Assembly (NCBI RefSeq): GCF_000525835.1
Contig: NZ_AODD01000002.1
Coordinates: forward strand, 558,001-622,000
Length of the DNA stretch: 64,000 nucleotides
DNA from: Listeria grandensis FSL F6-0971
GTDB lineage: Bacteria; Bacillota; Bacilli; Lactobacillales; Listeriaceae
Reading direction: 5' to 3'
The translations under genes were made by a program, and so were the position numbers. Of the stretch, positions 29,224 to 37,666 are shown in pieces. The notes beneath the pieces were generated by a model. The model was not told the DNA's origin. It did no database searches and was given only the letters and a program-made list of their open reading frames with translations. Numbering within the stretch: the stretch's first letter is position 1; each line of letters opens with the position of its first letter.

Positions 29224-29276
29224 AAAAAATACCCCTCTCTTTTTTTGGTAAAAAACGTACCGCAGAAGAAAGGAGT
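29224..29276 (-). promoter_or_regulatory. Ribosome-site-sequestering hairpin of the thiT riboswitch
   Basis: CTCCTTTCTT (29275-29266 on the minus strand) can pair along 10 bp with AAGAGAGGGG (29241-29232), which contains the thiT ribosome site. The intervening loop contains a small GGTA/TACC stem. A T-rich tail (TATTTTTT) abuts the ATG, so the structure could block translation, terminate transcription, or both. Confidence 0.6.
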
Positions 29277-29316
29277 CATATCATCTAACTATGTATCAGA
29301 TACCACTTCATTCGCC

Positions 29317-29402
29317 ACAATCCCTACGCTCGTATTAACGAACAGGTTCAAAGGGTCAGATCTAAAAAAAAGATCAATCTCAGCTAAAAGCCCCCCCTGT
29401 GG
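29317..29402 (-). ncRNA. TPP riboswitch (THI element) controlling thiT
   Basis: The minus strand shows the conserved aptamer cores GGGGGGCTTTTAGCTGAGA and TGACCCTTTGAACCTG, followed by GTTAATACGAGCGTAGGGA. The aptamer lies about 95 bases upstream of thiT, and the expression platform is the hairpin at 29224-29276. TPP binding is expected to switch thiamine uptake off. Confidence 0.95.
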
Positions 29403-29708
29403 TAACGTCTTATTCATGAATAGATTATACTCTAGGTAAATTGGCCACAAACGCTCGCATTTCACTAGTTTTGCGGTCTATCGTTCAAAGAATACTTTCT
29501 AATCATGGACATCCAAATAAACGAGCCTAAATTTGTAGTCTAGGCGACTTATTTGTTTATCTGATTTTTATTATAACAGCATTTTTTAGAAAGTCCAGTT
29601 CCCTGCTCTTTCCATACATGCTCATTCGTGATAGAATAGGAGTAATTGCGTTTTTAGCATTCAATATGAAAATTTCAGCTGAATACGCGCGAATTTGGGA
29701 GGACGAAA

Positions 29709-31310
29709 ATGTTAACTGTAAATAATGTATCTTTACGTTTTGGCGATAAAAAATTATTTGAAGATGTTTCAATTAAATTCACACCGGGGAACTGCTACGG
29801 CTTAATCGGTGCGAATGGTGCTGGTAAATCTACGTTCCTAAAAGTACTATCTGGTGAGCTCGATTCACAGAGCGGAAATGTCCATATTCCAGCTGGCGAA
29901 CGCCTAACTGTTTTGAAACAAGATCATTTCCAATATGATGAGGAAGTTGTTCTAAAAACCGTTATTCGTGGCCACGATCAGTTGTTCAAAATCATGGAAG
30001 AGAAAGATGCCATTTACTCTAAAGAAGATTTCAGTGATGCGGACGGTATTCGTGCTGCGGAACTTGAGGGTGAATTCGCAGAGCTCGACGGTTGGGACGC
30101 TGAACCAGAAGCTGCTGTTTTACTTAGCGGCCTTGGTATTACGACAGATCTACACGATAAATTAATGAAAGACCTTACAGGTGGCGACAAAGTGAAAGTT
30201 TTGCTAGCACAAGCGCTGTTTGGTAAACCTGATATCTTGCTTCTCGATGAGCCTACCAACCATCTGGACATCAAAGCGATTCACTGGTTAGAAGAGTTCT
30301 TGATCAACTTTGAAAATACAGTTATCGTTGTTTCCCATGATCGTCACTTCCTGAATAAAGTATGTACGCATATTGCCGATCTTGATTTCAGCAAAATTAA
30401 GCTATACGTCGGTAACTATGATTTCTGGTATGAGTCTAGTCAATTGGCACAAACAATGATGGGCGATCGCAATAAGAAGAAAGAAGAGAAAATCAAGGAA
30501 TTAGAAGCCTTTATCGCACGTTTCTCGGCCAACGCTTCGAAATCAAAACAAGCGACCAGCCGTAAAAAAATGCTCGATAAAATCACGCTTGAGGATATCC
30601 AACCTTCTAGCCGTCGTTATCCATTCGTACAGTTCAACCCTGACCGCGAAGTTGGGAACGATCTACTCACGGTTACAAACCTATCAAAAACTATTGATGG
30701 CGTGAAAGTTCTGGATAACGTGAGCTTCATTATCAATCGTAATGACAAAGTTGCCCTTGTTGGTGACGATGAAGTTGCAAAAACGGTATTCTTCCAAATC
30801 CTTGCTGGCGAAATGGAACCAGATGAAGGTGAATATAAATGGGGCGTAACAACAACACAAAGCTACTTCCCGAAAGATAACTCGGAATTCTTCGAGGAAA
30901 ACGATTTGAACCTTGTAGAATGGTTGCGTCAATATTCCCCACAAGACGATAGTGAAGCATTCTTACGCGGTTTCTTAGGCCGCATGCTTTTCAGTGGCGA
31001 CGAAGTATTGAAGAAAGTTCGCGTGCTTTCCGGTGGTGAGAAAGTTCGTTGTATGCTATCGAAAAACATGCTTTCCGGTGCGAACGTACTGTTGATGGAC
31101 GAACCTACCAATCACTTAGACCTAGAATCCATTACGGCTTTAAATAACGGTATGATTCAGTTCAAAGGCGCGATGATTTTCGCATCACACGATCACCAAT
31201 TCCTACAAAGTGTGGCGACTCGCATTATCAACCTTTCGAAAGAGCAATTCTATAATAAAGAAGTTACGTATGATGAATATCTTGCAGAAGCATTGCATGT
31301 AACAGAATAA
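29709..31310 (+). CDS. ABC-F family ATPase (ribosome-associated, YbiT/YkpA-like)
   Basis: Soluble tandem ATPase of the ABC-F class, which acts on ribosomes and not in membrane transport. The 533-residue protein has two ABC domains: Walker A GANGAGKST and Walker B ILLLDEPTNHLD in the first, and signature LSGGEKVR with VLLMDEPTNHLD in the second. They are joined by a basic helical linker (residues about 245-300). The second Walker A is degenerate (GDDEVAKTV), which is notable. ATG follows gggagg. Expressed alone, with its own terminator. Confidence 0.92.
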   Translation: MLTVNNVSLRFGDKKLFEDVSIKFTPGNCYGLIGANGAGKSTFLKVLSGELDSQSGNVHIPAGERLTVLKQDHFQYDEEVVLKTVIRGHDQLFKIMEEKDAIYSKEDFSDADGIRAAELEGEFAELDGWDAEPEAAVLLSGLGITTDLHDKLMKDLTGGDKVKVLLAQALFGKPDILLLDEPTNHLDIKAIHWLEEFLINFENTVIVVSHDRHFLNKVCTHIADLDFSKIKLYVGNYDFWYESSQLAQTMMGDRNKKKEEKIKELEAFIARFSANASKSKQATSRKKMLDKITLEDIQPSSRRYPFVQFNPDREVGNDLLTVTNLSKTIDGVKVLDNVSFIINRNDKVALVGDDEVAKTVFFQILAGEMEPDEGEYKWGVTTTQSYFPKDNSEFFEENDLNLVEWLRQYSPQDDSEAFLRGFLGRMLFSGDEVLKKVRVLSGGEKVRCMLSKNMLSGANVLLMDEPTNHLDLESITALNNGMIQFKGAMIFASHDHQFLQSVATRIINLSKEQFYNKEVTYDEYLAEALHVTE

Positions 31311-31316
31311 ATAATT

Positions 31317-31361
31317 GAAGCCGTGGAACAGTCCCGATGAATGGGTATTCCACGGCTTTTT
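31317..31361 (+). terminator. Terminator after the ABC-F gene
   Basis: Stem GAAGCCGTGGAA / TTCCACGGCTTT, perfect over at least 11 bp, followed by TTTTTATG. Confidence 0.88.
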
Positions 31362-31459
31362 ATGTCTTTCTGCTCATATGCTATACATAATCTGCTCCCT
31401 TCTTCTATCAAACAAAAAGCACTTTCCATTCGATGTACCGAATAAGAAAGCGCTATTTG

Positions 31460-32110
31460 TCATTTCTTTAAATCAAGCCGTCCTGTGTCACTCTTGATTA
31501 ACTTATCTTTATTATACGTCGACCATGAAAATTGGAACCATTTGATATCCGTTACTTTATCGAGTTTATCGAGCGGGAACACGATGGTACCCTTGATCGT
31601 TGCTCCAGGTTTCATTTTACCATCGACAAGGTCCGATAAAATAATGTCTGCTGCTAGTTGTTGTCCATTTTCCGTGACTAATTCGCCTTGTAGTGGATAA
31701 GATAACAGTTCGTTTTTTGTATTATTTTTGATCTCAATTGCGATTTTCAGCGTGCCAGGCATGTCTTTATCTTCCATCGTGGAGTGGACCACTTTTTTCT
31801 CGACGGTAACGGTAGAAATTTTCTTATCCATTCCGTCTGCGTTATTATGCCAATTCACGTTATACGTCTCTTTTCCTTCTGATACCGTTTTTCCTGTTTT
31901 GCTATCAGTGGAATAGCTTGCGACACGTTCTTGCAACTTGTTATAGTTGTGAAATGAGACAAATACACCGATGATGGAAGCGATAATTAGAATACTAGCG
32001 CTACTTACGATATAAATACCGATTTTTCGTTTGGATTGGGCGAATAGCATGATAATACCTACGATAAATCCTAGGAAAGCTATACCCATTAGTGTGAACC
32101 AGATAGCCAT
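31460..32110 (-). CDS. Membrane-anchored protein with DUF4352-like extracellular domain
   Basis: The 216-residue protein has two N-terminal helices (about 4-24 and 33-53) and a beta-rich exposed domain. The pattern IAIEIKNNTKNELLSYPLQGELVTENGQ and MKPGATIKGTIVFPLDKLDKV resembles telokin-like DUF4352 domains. Its function is unknown. ATG 32110 follows aaaaggag. It sits alone between two terminators. Confidence 0.7.
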   Translation of the reverse strand: MAIWFTLMGIAFLGFIVGIIMLFAQSKRKIGIYIVSSASILIIASIIGVFVSFHNYNKLQERVASYSTDSKTGKTVSEGKETYNVNWHNNADGMDKKISTVTVEKKVVHSTMEDKDMPGTLKIAIEIKNNTKNELLSYPLQGELVTENGQQLAADIILSDLVDGKMKPGATIKGTIVFPLDKLDKVTDIKWFQFSWSTYNKDKLIKSDTGRLDLKK

Positions 32111-32326
32111 ATTTCAAACTCCTTTTGTTGTGGATCTTCAACAGCTTAGTGTGCTGATTTAAATCCTCAATATGCGTAGGAACGAAATGAAGTATGTAAT
32201 CCTTCCGCGTTTAATCCACGAAAAATCACAAAGTAAAACTTACAATTCCTAGCTATTTGATTTTAAATGTTACTATGTTTTATGATAACACATGTTTGGG
32301 TTCTAAGGAAGTGGAAAAATTAACGC

Positions 32327-32379
32327 AAAAAACATCACTAGATCCGCCTTGTTGAAAGGAAGCTTAGTGATGTTTTTTG
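32327..32379. terminator. Strong bidirectional terminator downstream of rnjB
   Basis: Stem AAAAAACATCACTA / TAGTGATGTTTTTT, perfect over 14 bp with a 24-base loop. The remainder of the 32111-32491 gap shows no gene. Confidence 0.85.
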
Positions 32380-32491
32380 TTGTGGCATTACTTTTCGATT
32401 TAGAAGCTCGATATGCATAAAAATACAGCCTTCGTATCCAGAACTTCACGCTCTTTTCCACAAATTTTGCGGCGGCTAGTTCAACATTTCT

Positions 32492-34162
32492 TTATACTTC
32501 CATTATTATCGGTAGTATCATTGGTCTGCGTTTTGTTTGTTCAAACAGGTACCTGTTCAGTTGGTCGCGGACGTCTTGTTTTAGTTTAGCCCACTCGAAT
32601 TCTTTTTCTTGTAGGTTTTTCTCTACAATCTTCGTCACTACTTCGGATGACTTCTCAATTAGATGCTCGGATTCGCGGACGTAGACAAAACCGCGGGAAA
32701 TGATTTCTGGTCCGGATATGATCGCCTTTGTTTTGCGGTTTAGCGTGATAACAACGATGAAGATACCATCTTCGGATAGCAATTTGCGATCGCGCAATAC
32801 GATGTTTCCTACGTCGCCAACGCCTAGACCATCAATTAAGGTATTACCCGCAAACACACGATTACCAGCACTCATACGGCCATTTTTATATTCGATTACT
32901 TCGCCTTTTCCAGCTACAAATACGTTGGATTTCGGCATACCAACTTGATAAGCGAGCTTGGCATGGGCAATCAACATCCGGTATTCACCGTGAACTGGGA
33001 TGAAGTATTTTGGTTTCATCAGGTTTAACATTAATTTTAAATCGTCTTGACTACCATGACCAGACACGAACAGATCACGATTCATCGTTAGGACTGTCGC
33101 ATCAGCTTTGTACAACATGTCAATCGTTTTCGCCAAAATTGTTTCGGACGATGGTGATGGTGTCGATGTAATATAGATCGTATCGCCTTTTTGAACGTTT
33201 ACTTTTGGATGTTTGCCCTGTGTCATCAGTTGTAGTGATTGGATTGGTTCTCCAAGATTCCCTGTTTCGATAATCACTAGCTGGTCATCGTTCAATTTCT
33301 TCGCTTCTTTTAGCGGGATAACGAGGTCCTCGGTTTGTAATTGAATTTTGTTTAATTTCACGGAGATATCAAATACGCGCTCCAATTCTTTACCAACGAT
33401 AGCTACTTTACGATTTGTGGCAGAAGAAGCGTCAAGAACTTGTTGTAAGCGAACGAGATTGGACGCCACGCAGGCAACAATAACGCGGCCTGGGGAGGAG
33501 CGAAACGCGTGACGGATTTCTTCATCGATTAAACTATCGCTCGATGTTGTCCCTGGATGTTCTGCCTCAGAACTATCGGAAAGCAAGGCAAGAACGCCTT
33601 TTTCGCCGATTTCAGCAATGTGGCCAAGGCTCGTTTCATACCCTACTTTTGCAGATTGGTCGAATTTAAAATCACCGGTGTAAACGATCGCGCCTTCGCT
33701 TGTATTGATTACAATCCCCACGGAATCAGGAATAGAATGCGTTGTACGGAAAAATTCTACATCCACATTCGGGAATGATAGGCCGGTTGCTTCATCGATG
33801 ACATGGAAATCATTAAAACGTACTTTTTTATGCTCCTTGAGTGCCGCTTTTGCAAGGGCGATTGTGAGTTCAGTTCCATAAACTGGGGCTTTAAGTTTGG
33901 CAAGGACGTATGGCAAAGCTCCGATTGCGTCTTCATGACCGTGCGTTAGAAAAATAGCCTCGATCCGTTCTTTATTGTCTTCTAAGTATTTAATATCGGG
34001 AATAACAACGTCAATGCCCAGCAATTCATCTTCTGGGAACTTTAGACCAGCATCCATAATATAAATAGACTCATCTACCTCTACTACGTATAAATTCTTT
34101 CCACTTTCGTCTACTCCGCCAAGTGGGATAATCTTGATTTGTTTTGCTTTTTTAACTGTCAA
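32492..34162 (-). CDS. rnjB: Ribonuclease J2
   Basis: Metallo-beta-lactamase/beta-CASP ribonuclease of the mRNA degradation and 5'-end maturation machinery. The 556-residue protein has the family start IKIIPLGGVDESGKNLYVVE, metal motif THGHEDAIGALPYVL (about 74-88), the later STPSPSSET and HGSQDDL elements, and the C-terminal domain. The usual HGHEDH of RNase J1 is altered to HGHEDA, which loses one metal ligand and points to the weakly active J2 paralogue. TTG 34162 follows aaggagg. It is the last gene of asd-aspartokinase-dapA-rnjB, 19 bases after dapA. Confidence 0.9.
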   Translation of the reverse strand: MTVKKAKQIKIIPLGGVDESGKNLYVVEVDESIYIMDAGLKFPEDELLGIDVVIPDIKYLEDNKERIEAIFLTHGHEDAIGALPYVLAKLKAPVYGTELTIALAKAALKEHKKVRFNDFHVIDEATGLSFPNVDVEFFRTTHSIPDSVGIVINTSEGAIVYTGDFKFDQSAKVGYETSLGHIAEIGEKGVLALLSDSSEAEHPGTTSSDSLIDEEIRHAFRSSPGRVIVACVASNLVRLQQVLDASSATNRKVAIVGKELERVFDISVKLNKIQLQTEDLVIPLKEAKKLNDDQLVIIETGNLGEPIQSLQLMTQGKHPKVNVQKGDTIYITSTPSPSSETILAKTIDMLYKADATVLTMNRDLFVSGHGSQDDLKLMLNLMKPKYFIPVHGEYRMLIAHAKLAYQVGMPKSNVFVAGKGEVIEYKNGRMSAGNRVFAGNTLIDGLGVGDVGNIVLRDRKLLSEDGIFIVVITLNRKTKAIISGPEIISRGFVYVRESEHLIEKSSEVVTKIVEKNLQEKEFEWAKLKQDVRDQLNRYLFEQTKRRPMILPIIMEV

Positions 34163-34181
34163 AGGTTATTCCTCCTTCCTC

Positions 34182-35063
34182 TTATTTTAAATAATTTTTG
34201 TATGCTGCTTCGATTGTTGCTTCTTCTTCTTTTGTTAGCGGCGCGAGTGGCAAACGTAGATGCCCAACATCAACGCCGAGTTTGTTTAACATATGCTTCA
34301 CAGGAGCTGGGTTTGGTGCGATGAATAACGTATTCATAAGTGGTACAAGTTTACCATGAATTTCTGCCGCTTGCTTCGTATCACCTTCGTCAAAAGCCTG
34401 CAGCATCGTTTGCATTTCTGCTCCAATCACGTGACTCGCAACAGAGATTACACCATTTCCACCAAGCGCATAAATCGGCAAAGTAAAACTGTCATCTCCA
34501 CTATAAACCGCGAAATCATCACTCGTTTCAGCAATAATTTTCGTGATATTATCAAAATTACCACTGGATTCTTTGACCCCAACGATGTTATCTATTTTGG
34601 AAAGTTCAATGATCGTCTCTGGTTCAATATTCACAACCGAACGACTCGGAATGTTATAAATGACAATTGGTAACGTGATCGCCTCTGCAATCGCCGCAAA
34701 ATGAGCATAAAGCCCAGCTTGATTTGGTTTGTTGTAATATGGCGCTACGATTAAAACAGCGTCGATTCCACCGATTTCTTCTATTTCTTTCGTGAAGCTA
34801 ATCGTTTCAGCAGTATTATTCGACCCAGTTCCCGCAATGATTTTCACGCGGCCTTGGTTGGTTTCCACGACTTGTTTAAAGAGTTTGATTTTCTCTTCAT
34901 GCGAAATGGTTGGTGACTCTCCGGTGGTTCCCGCCACAACAAGGCCATCCGAGCCGTTTTCAATGAGGTAATTGACTAGGCGATGAATCCTTTTTTTACA
35001 AACTTTATCTTTCTCGGGATTATATGGCGTTACCATTGCTGTAACTACTTTTCCAAAATCCAT
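34182..35063 (-). CDS. dapA: 4-hydroxy-tetrahydrodipicolinate synthase
   Basis: Condenses pyruvate and aspartate semialdehyde in lysine/diaminopimelate synthesis. The 293-residue protein has VVAGTTGESPTIS, the Tyr region VIYNIPSRSVVN and the Schiff-base lysine motif IVGVKESSGN near residue 162. ATG 35063 follows gaggagg; the longer frame to 35108 overlaps the aspartokinase gene and lacks a site. Four bases separate it from the aspartokinase stop. Confidence 0.96.
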   Translation of the reverse strand: MDFGKVVTAMVTPYNPEKDKVCKKRIHRLVNYLIENGSDGLVVAGTTGESPTISHEEKIKLFKQVVETNQGRVKIIAGTGSNNTAETISFTKEIEEIGGIDAVLIVAPYYNKPNQAGLYAHFAAIAEAITLPIVIYNIPSRSVVNIEPETIIELSKIDNIVGVKESSGNFDNITKIIAETSDDFAVYSGDDSFTLPIYALGGNGVISVASHVIGAEMQTMLQAFDEGDTKQAAEIHGKLVPLMNTLFIAPNPAPVKHMLNKLGVDVGHLRLPLAPLTKEEEATIEAAYKNYLK

Positions 35064-35067
35064 AGTG

Positions 35068-36291
35068 CTATTCCTCCTCGAACTCATTTTCAATGCAAAA
35101 TTCGTCATGAAGCGCGTTGACCGCTGCGATTAGATCCGCTTCTTCGACTAAAATCCACACGGTTGTATGGCTATCTGCTGATTGCAAGATAGCGATATTT
35201 TTCGCGGATAAGGCGGACACAATTTTGGCGGTAACACCTGGCACGCCTGCGATTCCAGCTCCGACAATAGAAACTTTTGCGCAATCTTCGGTCGTATGTG
35301 CATCATATGAGGCTTCTTTCAAAAGTGTCAACACGTGTTCGCGCTTTCGTTCCGGCACAGTAAACACGATCTCGTCCGTCGAAATATTGATAAAATCAAG
35401 ACTGATAGCCGCTTCGGCAAGAATCGCGAATGCTTGCTGCTGCGTATGAACACTCGTTGTTTTGACGCGAATCTGCGTTAAATTGGTGACATGCGCGATT
35501 CCCGTTACGAGGCGTTCTTTCACATCAAAACGGCCGCTAACCTCCGTTTGCGAAGTCACGAGCGTGCCTTCTCCTTCTAAGTATGTCGAGCGAATCCGAA
35601 GCGGAATCTTGGCCTGCATCGCAATCTCAACGGCACGCGGATGGATAACCTTAGCGCCTTGATAAGCCATATTGCTTACTTCATTATAGCTCACCGTTGG
35701 CAACGAGCGCGCGTTTTTAACAATACGCGGATCAGCGGTAAACATCCCATCCACATCGGTAAAAATATCCACACGTTCAGCAGCAAGTGCAACACCAAGT
35801 GCTGCGGCAGAGGTATCGCTACCACCCCGGCCAAGCGTTGTGATATCGCCATTTGGAGCACTACCTTGGAAACCAGCAACAACGACAATGTCCACCGTCT
35901 CTAATGTCTCACGTAAACGCGTCACATCGACTTCTAAAATTTTGCCAGCGGTGTATTCATCGTTCGTTCGGATACCGGCTTGTGCGCCTGAAAATGCGGC
36001 TGCTTTAATACCCGCTTCGAGAAGCATATTCGTAAACACCGCTGTCGAAATCGTTTCACCGACAGAAAGCAACATATCTTGCTCGCGTAACGATAACCGG
36101 GTTTCTTTCGCGCCAATGAGTTCCAGCAATGTATCCGTTGCATACGGATCACCTATTCGCCCGATCGCCGACACAACAACGACAACTTTATATCCCTTAT
36201 GGATCGAATTTCGTAAATGATTAAATGCAAGCTGGCGGGATTCAGCGTTTTGCACGGAAGTCCCACCAAATTTTTGCACGATAATTTTCAT
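35068..36291 (-). CDS. dapG: Aspartate kinase (DapG/LysC type)
   Basis: First enzyme of the aspartate pathway to diaminopimelate, lysine, methionine and threonine. The 407-residue protein opens with the kinase motif VQKFGGTSVQNAE and has TTLGRGGSDTSAAALG and the DVDGMFTADPRIV signature. Two ACT domains occupy the last 150 residues (VKTTSVHTQQQAFAIL and VSIVGAGIAGVPGV), the likely feedback sites. It lies between asd and dapA, as in the asd-dapG-dapA arrangement of Bacillus. Confidence 0.94.
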   Translation of the reverse strand: MKIIVQKFGGTSVQNAESRQLAFNHLRNSIHKGYKVVVVVSAIGRIGDPYATDTLLELIGAKETRLSLREQDMLLSVGETISTAVFTNMLLEAGIKAAAFSGAQAGIRTNDEYTAGKILEVDVTRLRETLETVDIVVVAGFQGSAPNGDITTLGRGGSDTSAAALGVALAAERVDIFTDVDGMFTADPRIVKNARSLPTVSYNEVSNMAYQGAKVIHPRAVEIAMQAKIPLRIRSTYLEGEGTLVTSQTEVSGRFDVKERLVTGIAHVTNLTQIRVKTTSVHTQQQAFAILAEAAISLDFINISTDEIVFTVPERKREHVLTLLKEASYDAHTTEDCAKVSIVGAGIAGVPGVTAKIVSALSAKNIAILQSADSHTTVWILVEEADLIAAVNALHDEFCIENEFEEE

Positions 36292-36319
36292 TGTAACACC
36301 TCAATTATTTCGCGTTTTT

Positions 36320-37360
36320 TCAGATGATTTCCTGTTCAATCAGCGACTCAGCAATTTGGATCGAATTCCAAGCAGCGCCTTTTAGCAAATTATCCGAGAC
36401 GATCCACATGTGGAATCCTTTCGTATCATCCAAGTCGTGGCGAACGCGCCCAACGAAGACTTCCTTTTTGCCAGCAGAACTTGCCGCGTGCGGATATACT
36501 TGGTTTGCCGTGTCATCTTCTAAGACAACACCTGGCGCTGTCCGGAGCGCTTCTTGAATCTCAGAAACCTTCACATTATCCTGCTCGACCTCGATGTACA
36601 CCGACTCCGAGTGACCCGTAATAACTGGAATGCGCACACACGTCGCCGCAACCTTGATCGACTCGTCTCCCATGATCTTCTTCGTTTCATTGACCATCTT
36701 CATCTCTTCGTATGTATAGTCATTATCCGTGAAAACATCGATCTGAGGCAAGGCATTAAACGCGATTTGGAAATGCTTCTTATCACCTTTCACAGGCATC
36801 ACAGCAGGCGTAAAATCTTCCCCATTCAAAATAGCTTGAGACTGCGTTTGGAGTTCACCAATCGCTTGAATTCCAGAACCAGAAACGGCTTGGTATGTCG
36901 AAACAATAATCCGGTTTAAGCCGTAAGCCGCACGAATCGGTTGAAGTGCTGCCACCATTTGGATGGTCGAACAGTTCGGATTTGCGATAATGCCCTTATG
37001 ATCACGCAAAGCCTCAGGATTCACCTCAGGAACAACAAGCGGCACATCTGGATGCATTCGGAATGCACTCGTATTATCGATGACAATCGCGCCATGCGCC
37101 ACAGCATCTTTGGCAAAACGCTCAGAAATAGAACCGCCAGCACTAAATAAAGCAATATCTACACCCGCGAAACTTTCAGGTGTTGCCTCTTTAATCACAA
37201 CTTCTTCCCCGCGGAACGTCAATTTCTTACCGGCCGAACGCGCCGAAGATAAAAATGAAACTTCCTTTATTGGAAACGTCACATCTTCCAGTAATTGAAT
37301 CATTTGAGTCCCAACCGCGCCAGTCGCACCAACAACGGCTACATGATAACTTTTTGTCAT
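36320..37360 (-). CDS. asd: Aspartate-semialdehyde dehydrogenase
   Basis: NADPH-dependent reduction of aspartyl phosphate. The 346-residue protein has the nucleotide-binding start [14 protein letters not shown], the catalytic Cys in [13 protein letters not shown] near residue 128, and the substrate-binding His in [16 protein letters not shown] follows ggggga. First gene of the minus-strand asd-dapG-dapA-rnjB unit. Confidence 0.97.
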   Translation of the reverse strand: MTKSYHVAVVGATGAVGTQMIQLLEDVTFPIKEVSFLSSARSAGKKLTFRGEEVVIKEATPESFAGVDIALFSAGGSISERFAKDAVAHGAIVIDNTSAFRMHPDVPLVVPEVNPEALRDHKGIIANPNCSTIQMVAALQPIRAAYGLNRIIVSTYQAVSGSGIQAIGELQTQSQAILNGEDFTPAVMPVKGDKKHFQIAFNALPQIDVFTDNDYTYEEMKMVNETKKIMGDESIKVAATCVRIPVITGHSESVYIEVEQDNVKVSEIQEALRTAPGVVLEDDTANQVYPHAASSAGKKEVFVGRVRHDLDDTKGFHMWIVSDNLLKGAAWNSIQIAESLIEQEII

Positions 37361-37611
37361 TCTATTTCCCCCTTGGATTAGCTATATTTTGTCGAAAAAG
37401 GAAAACAGAGCTCCTTCCTCGGACTTCGTTTTTTCATATTTAACTTATCATACCATAATATCCGCCATTTATCAGGTTTTTGCATGGGATTTTGAGGAGA
37501 AATTGAAATTTTTTCATTTGTGAGGGATCGTACTAAAAGCATGATGTAATTTTGGTAGCCATTTCATTGTGAATTTCCAAGATTAAAATAAGCTTATTTT
37601 ACATGGACCGA

Positions 37612-37656
37612 TAAAAACATCCCGAAATTAGAAAATTGCTCTAACTTCGAGATGTT
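37612..37656 (-). terminator. Terminator after the class B PBP gene
   Basis: On the minus strand, stem ACATCTCGAAGTTAG / CTAATTTCGGGATGT with two imperfect positions, followed by TTTTTATC. The rest of the 37361-37666 gap carries AT-rich sequence, presumably including the asd promoter, which I could not pin down. Confidence 0.75.
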
Positions 37657-37666
37657 CATCCTTTTA

